This document shows positions 5,632-6,004 of a DNA stretch of 6,004 nt, piece after piece. Source of the DNA: Saprospiraceae bacterium (lineage in GTDB: Bacteria; Bacteroidota; Bacteroidia; Chitinophagales; Saprospiraceae); NCBI GenBank assembly GCA_020852155.1, contig JADZBJ010000051.1, forward strand, positions 1 to 6,004, in the 5' to 3' direction. The notes below the pieces were generated by a model. That model searched no databases and was not told the origin of the DNA. It saw only the letters and a program-made list of their open reading frames with translations. Every line of letters begins with the position of its first letter. Position 1 is the first letter of the stretch. Made by a program: the position numbers and the translations under genes.

Positions 5632-6004
5632 ATGGAATTTACAGAACAAGACATCCTCAACCTCCAACGCAAAGCGACTCGTTACAACGAAGTCCTGAAC
5701 AATACCCAACAATACCGCGCACTCTGGCAAAATACGCTGAAAGCGCAAATTGTCAGCAGCCTTGGCCTGTTGATTGAAAAAACGCAATTACCGGCCGTTA
5801 TTGAAGAACGCGCCGACATCACCAACCTCGAAGCCATTGTCGTCAACCTCGGCGCTGGCAACAGCGGGCTGGCCGAACCCGTAGGCAGCGGCCTTCGCCG
5901 TGATCTGGTGAAAAATAATGGCTCACTGGTGTATCAGCAATTGTTCAACGGCAAGGTGCTGGTGCTTATCAACTACCCTTTTATTGAAAAATACGGCCAG
6001 CCAC
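5632..6004 (+). CDS. Conserved Bacteroidota protein of unknown function, N-terminal part (truncated by window)
   Basis: An ATG at 5632 opens a frame that stays open to the window end: 124 complete codons with no stop. The product begins MEFTEQDILNLQRKATRYNE and has no signal peptide or membrane segment, so it is probably cytoplasmic. A helical N-terminal half (about 1-60) is followed by a more conserved-looking part with GSLVYQQLFNGKVLVLINYPFIEKYG (split: GSLVYQQLF at 97-105, GKVLVLINYPFIE at 107-119). I recall similar uncharacterised proteins in Bacteroidota, but no function is known to me. The start is supported by an AT-rich stretch just before it (5621-5631) and by uninterrupted, well-composed coding sequence. 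It follows the W-repeat gene after 86 bases on the same strand, so it may be in the same transcript or have its own promoter. The missing C-terminus lies beyond 6004. Confidence 0.85.
   Translation, partial: MEFTEQDILNLQRKATRYNEVLNNTQQYRALWQNTLKAQIVSSLGLLIEKTQLPAVIEERADITNLEAIVVNLGAGNSGLAEPVGSGLRRDLVKNNGSLVYQQLFNGKVLVLINYPFIEKYGQP

Overview
The window looks like chromosomal DNA of a member of the phylum Bacteroidota, perhaps Saprospiraceae or a relative; the lower rank is a guess. The evidence is a type IX secretion (T9SS) Plug-family protein and a PorG-like DUF6089 outer-membrane protein, both typical of this phylum. There is also a TatC of Bacteroidota type, no Shine-Dalgarno-like sequence that I can see before the starts, and a match to the Bacteroidota promoter (TTG, then TAnnTTTG) before tatC.

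Layout. (1) 1-647, + strand: the C-terminal part, or all, of a Lys/Ala/Pro-rich AT-hook protein, closed by a strong intrinsic terminator at 660-694. (2) 798-1544, +: a YoaK/DUF1275-type membrane protein. (3) 1545-1632: a short gap between convergent genes, filled by a long hairpin and GGTTATTTG repeats. (4) 1633-2340, - strand: a DUF6089/PorG-like beta-barrel gene with one in-frame TAG at codon 146. (5) 2341-2718: a divergent intergenic region of 378 bases holding an 80-bp nested inverted-repeat element, an 18-bp palindrome and a candidate promoter. (6) 2719-5545, +: a tight cluster of tatC, the T9SS Plug-family gene and a small secreted protein built from a tryptophan-rich repeat. The last two genes overlap by ATGA. 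(7) 5632-6004, +: the first 124 codons of a conserved Bacteroidota protein of unknown function, cut by the window edge.

How the genes fit together. The centre of the window has an envelope and secretion theme. TatC moves folded proteins across the inner membrane. Plug is known to seal the SprA outer-membrane channel of the T9SS. PorG-like proteins are outer-membrane parts of the T9SS. The W-repeat protein is coupled to plug and has a signal peptide, so it is an exported partner candidate. No complete new system such as a defence island, CRISPR array or mobile element with a transposase is visible. The least explained items are the W-repeat protein, the amber codon in the PorG-like gene and the two palindromic intergenic elements.
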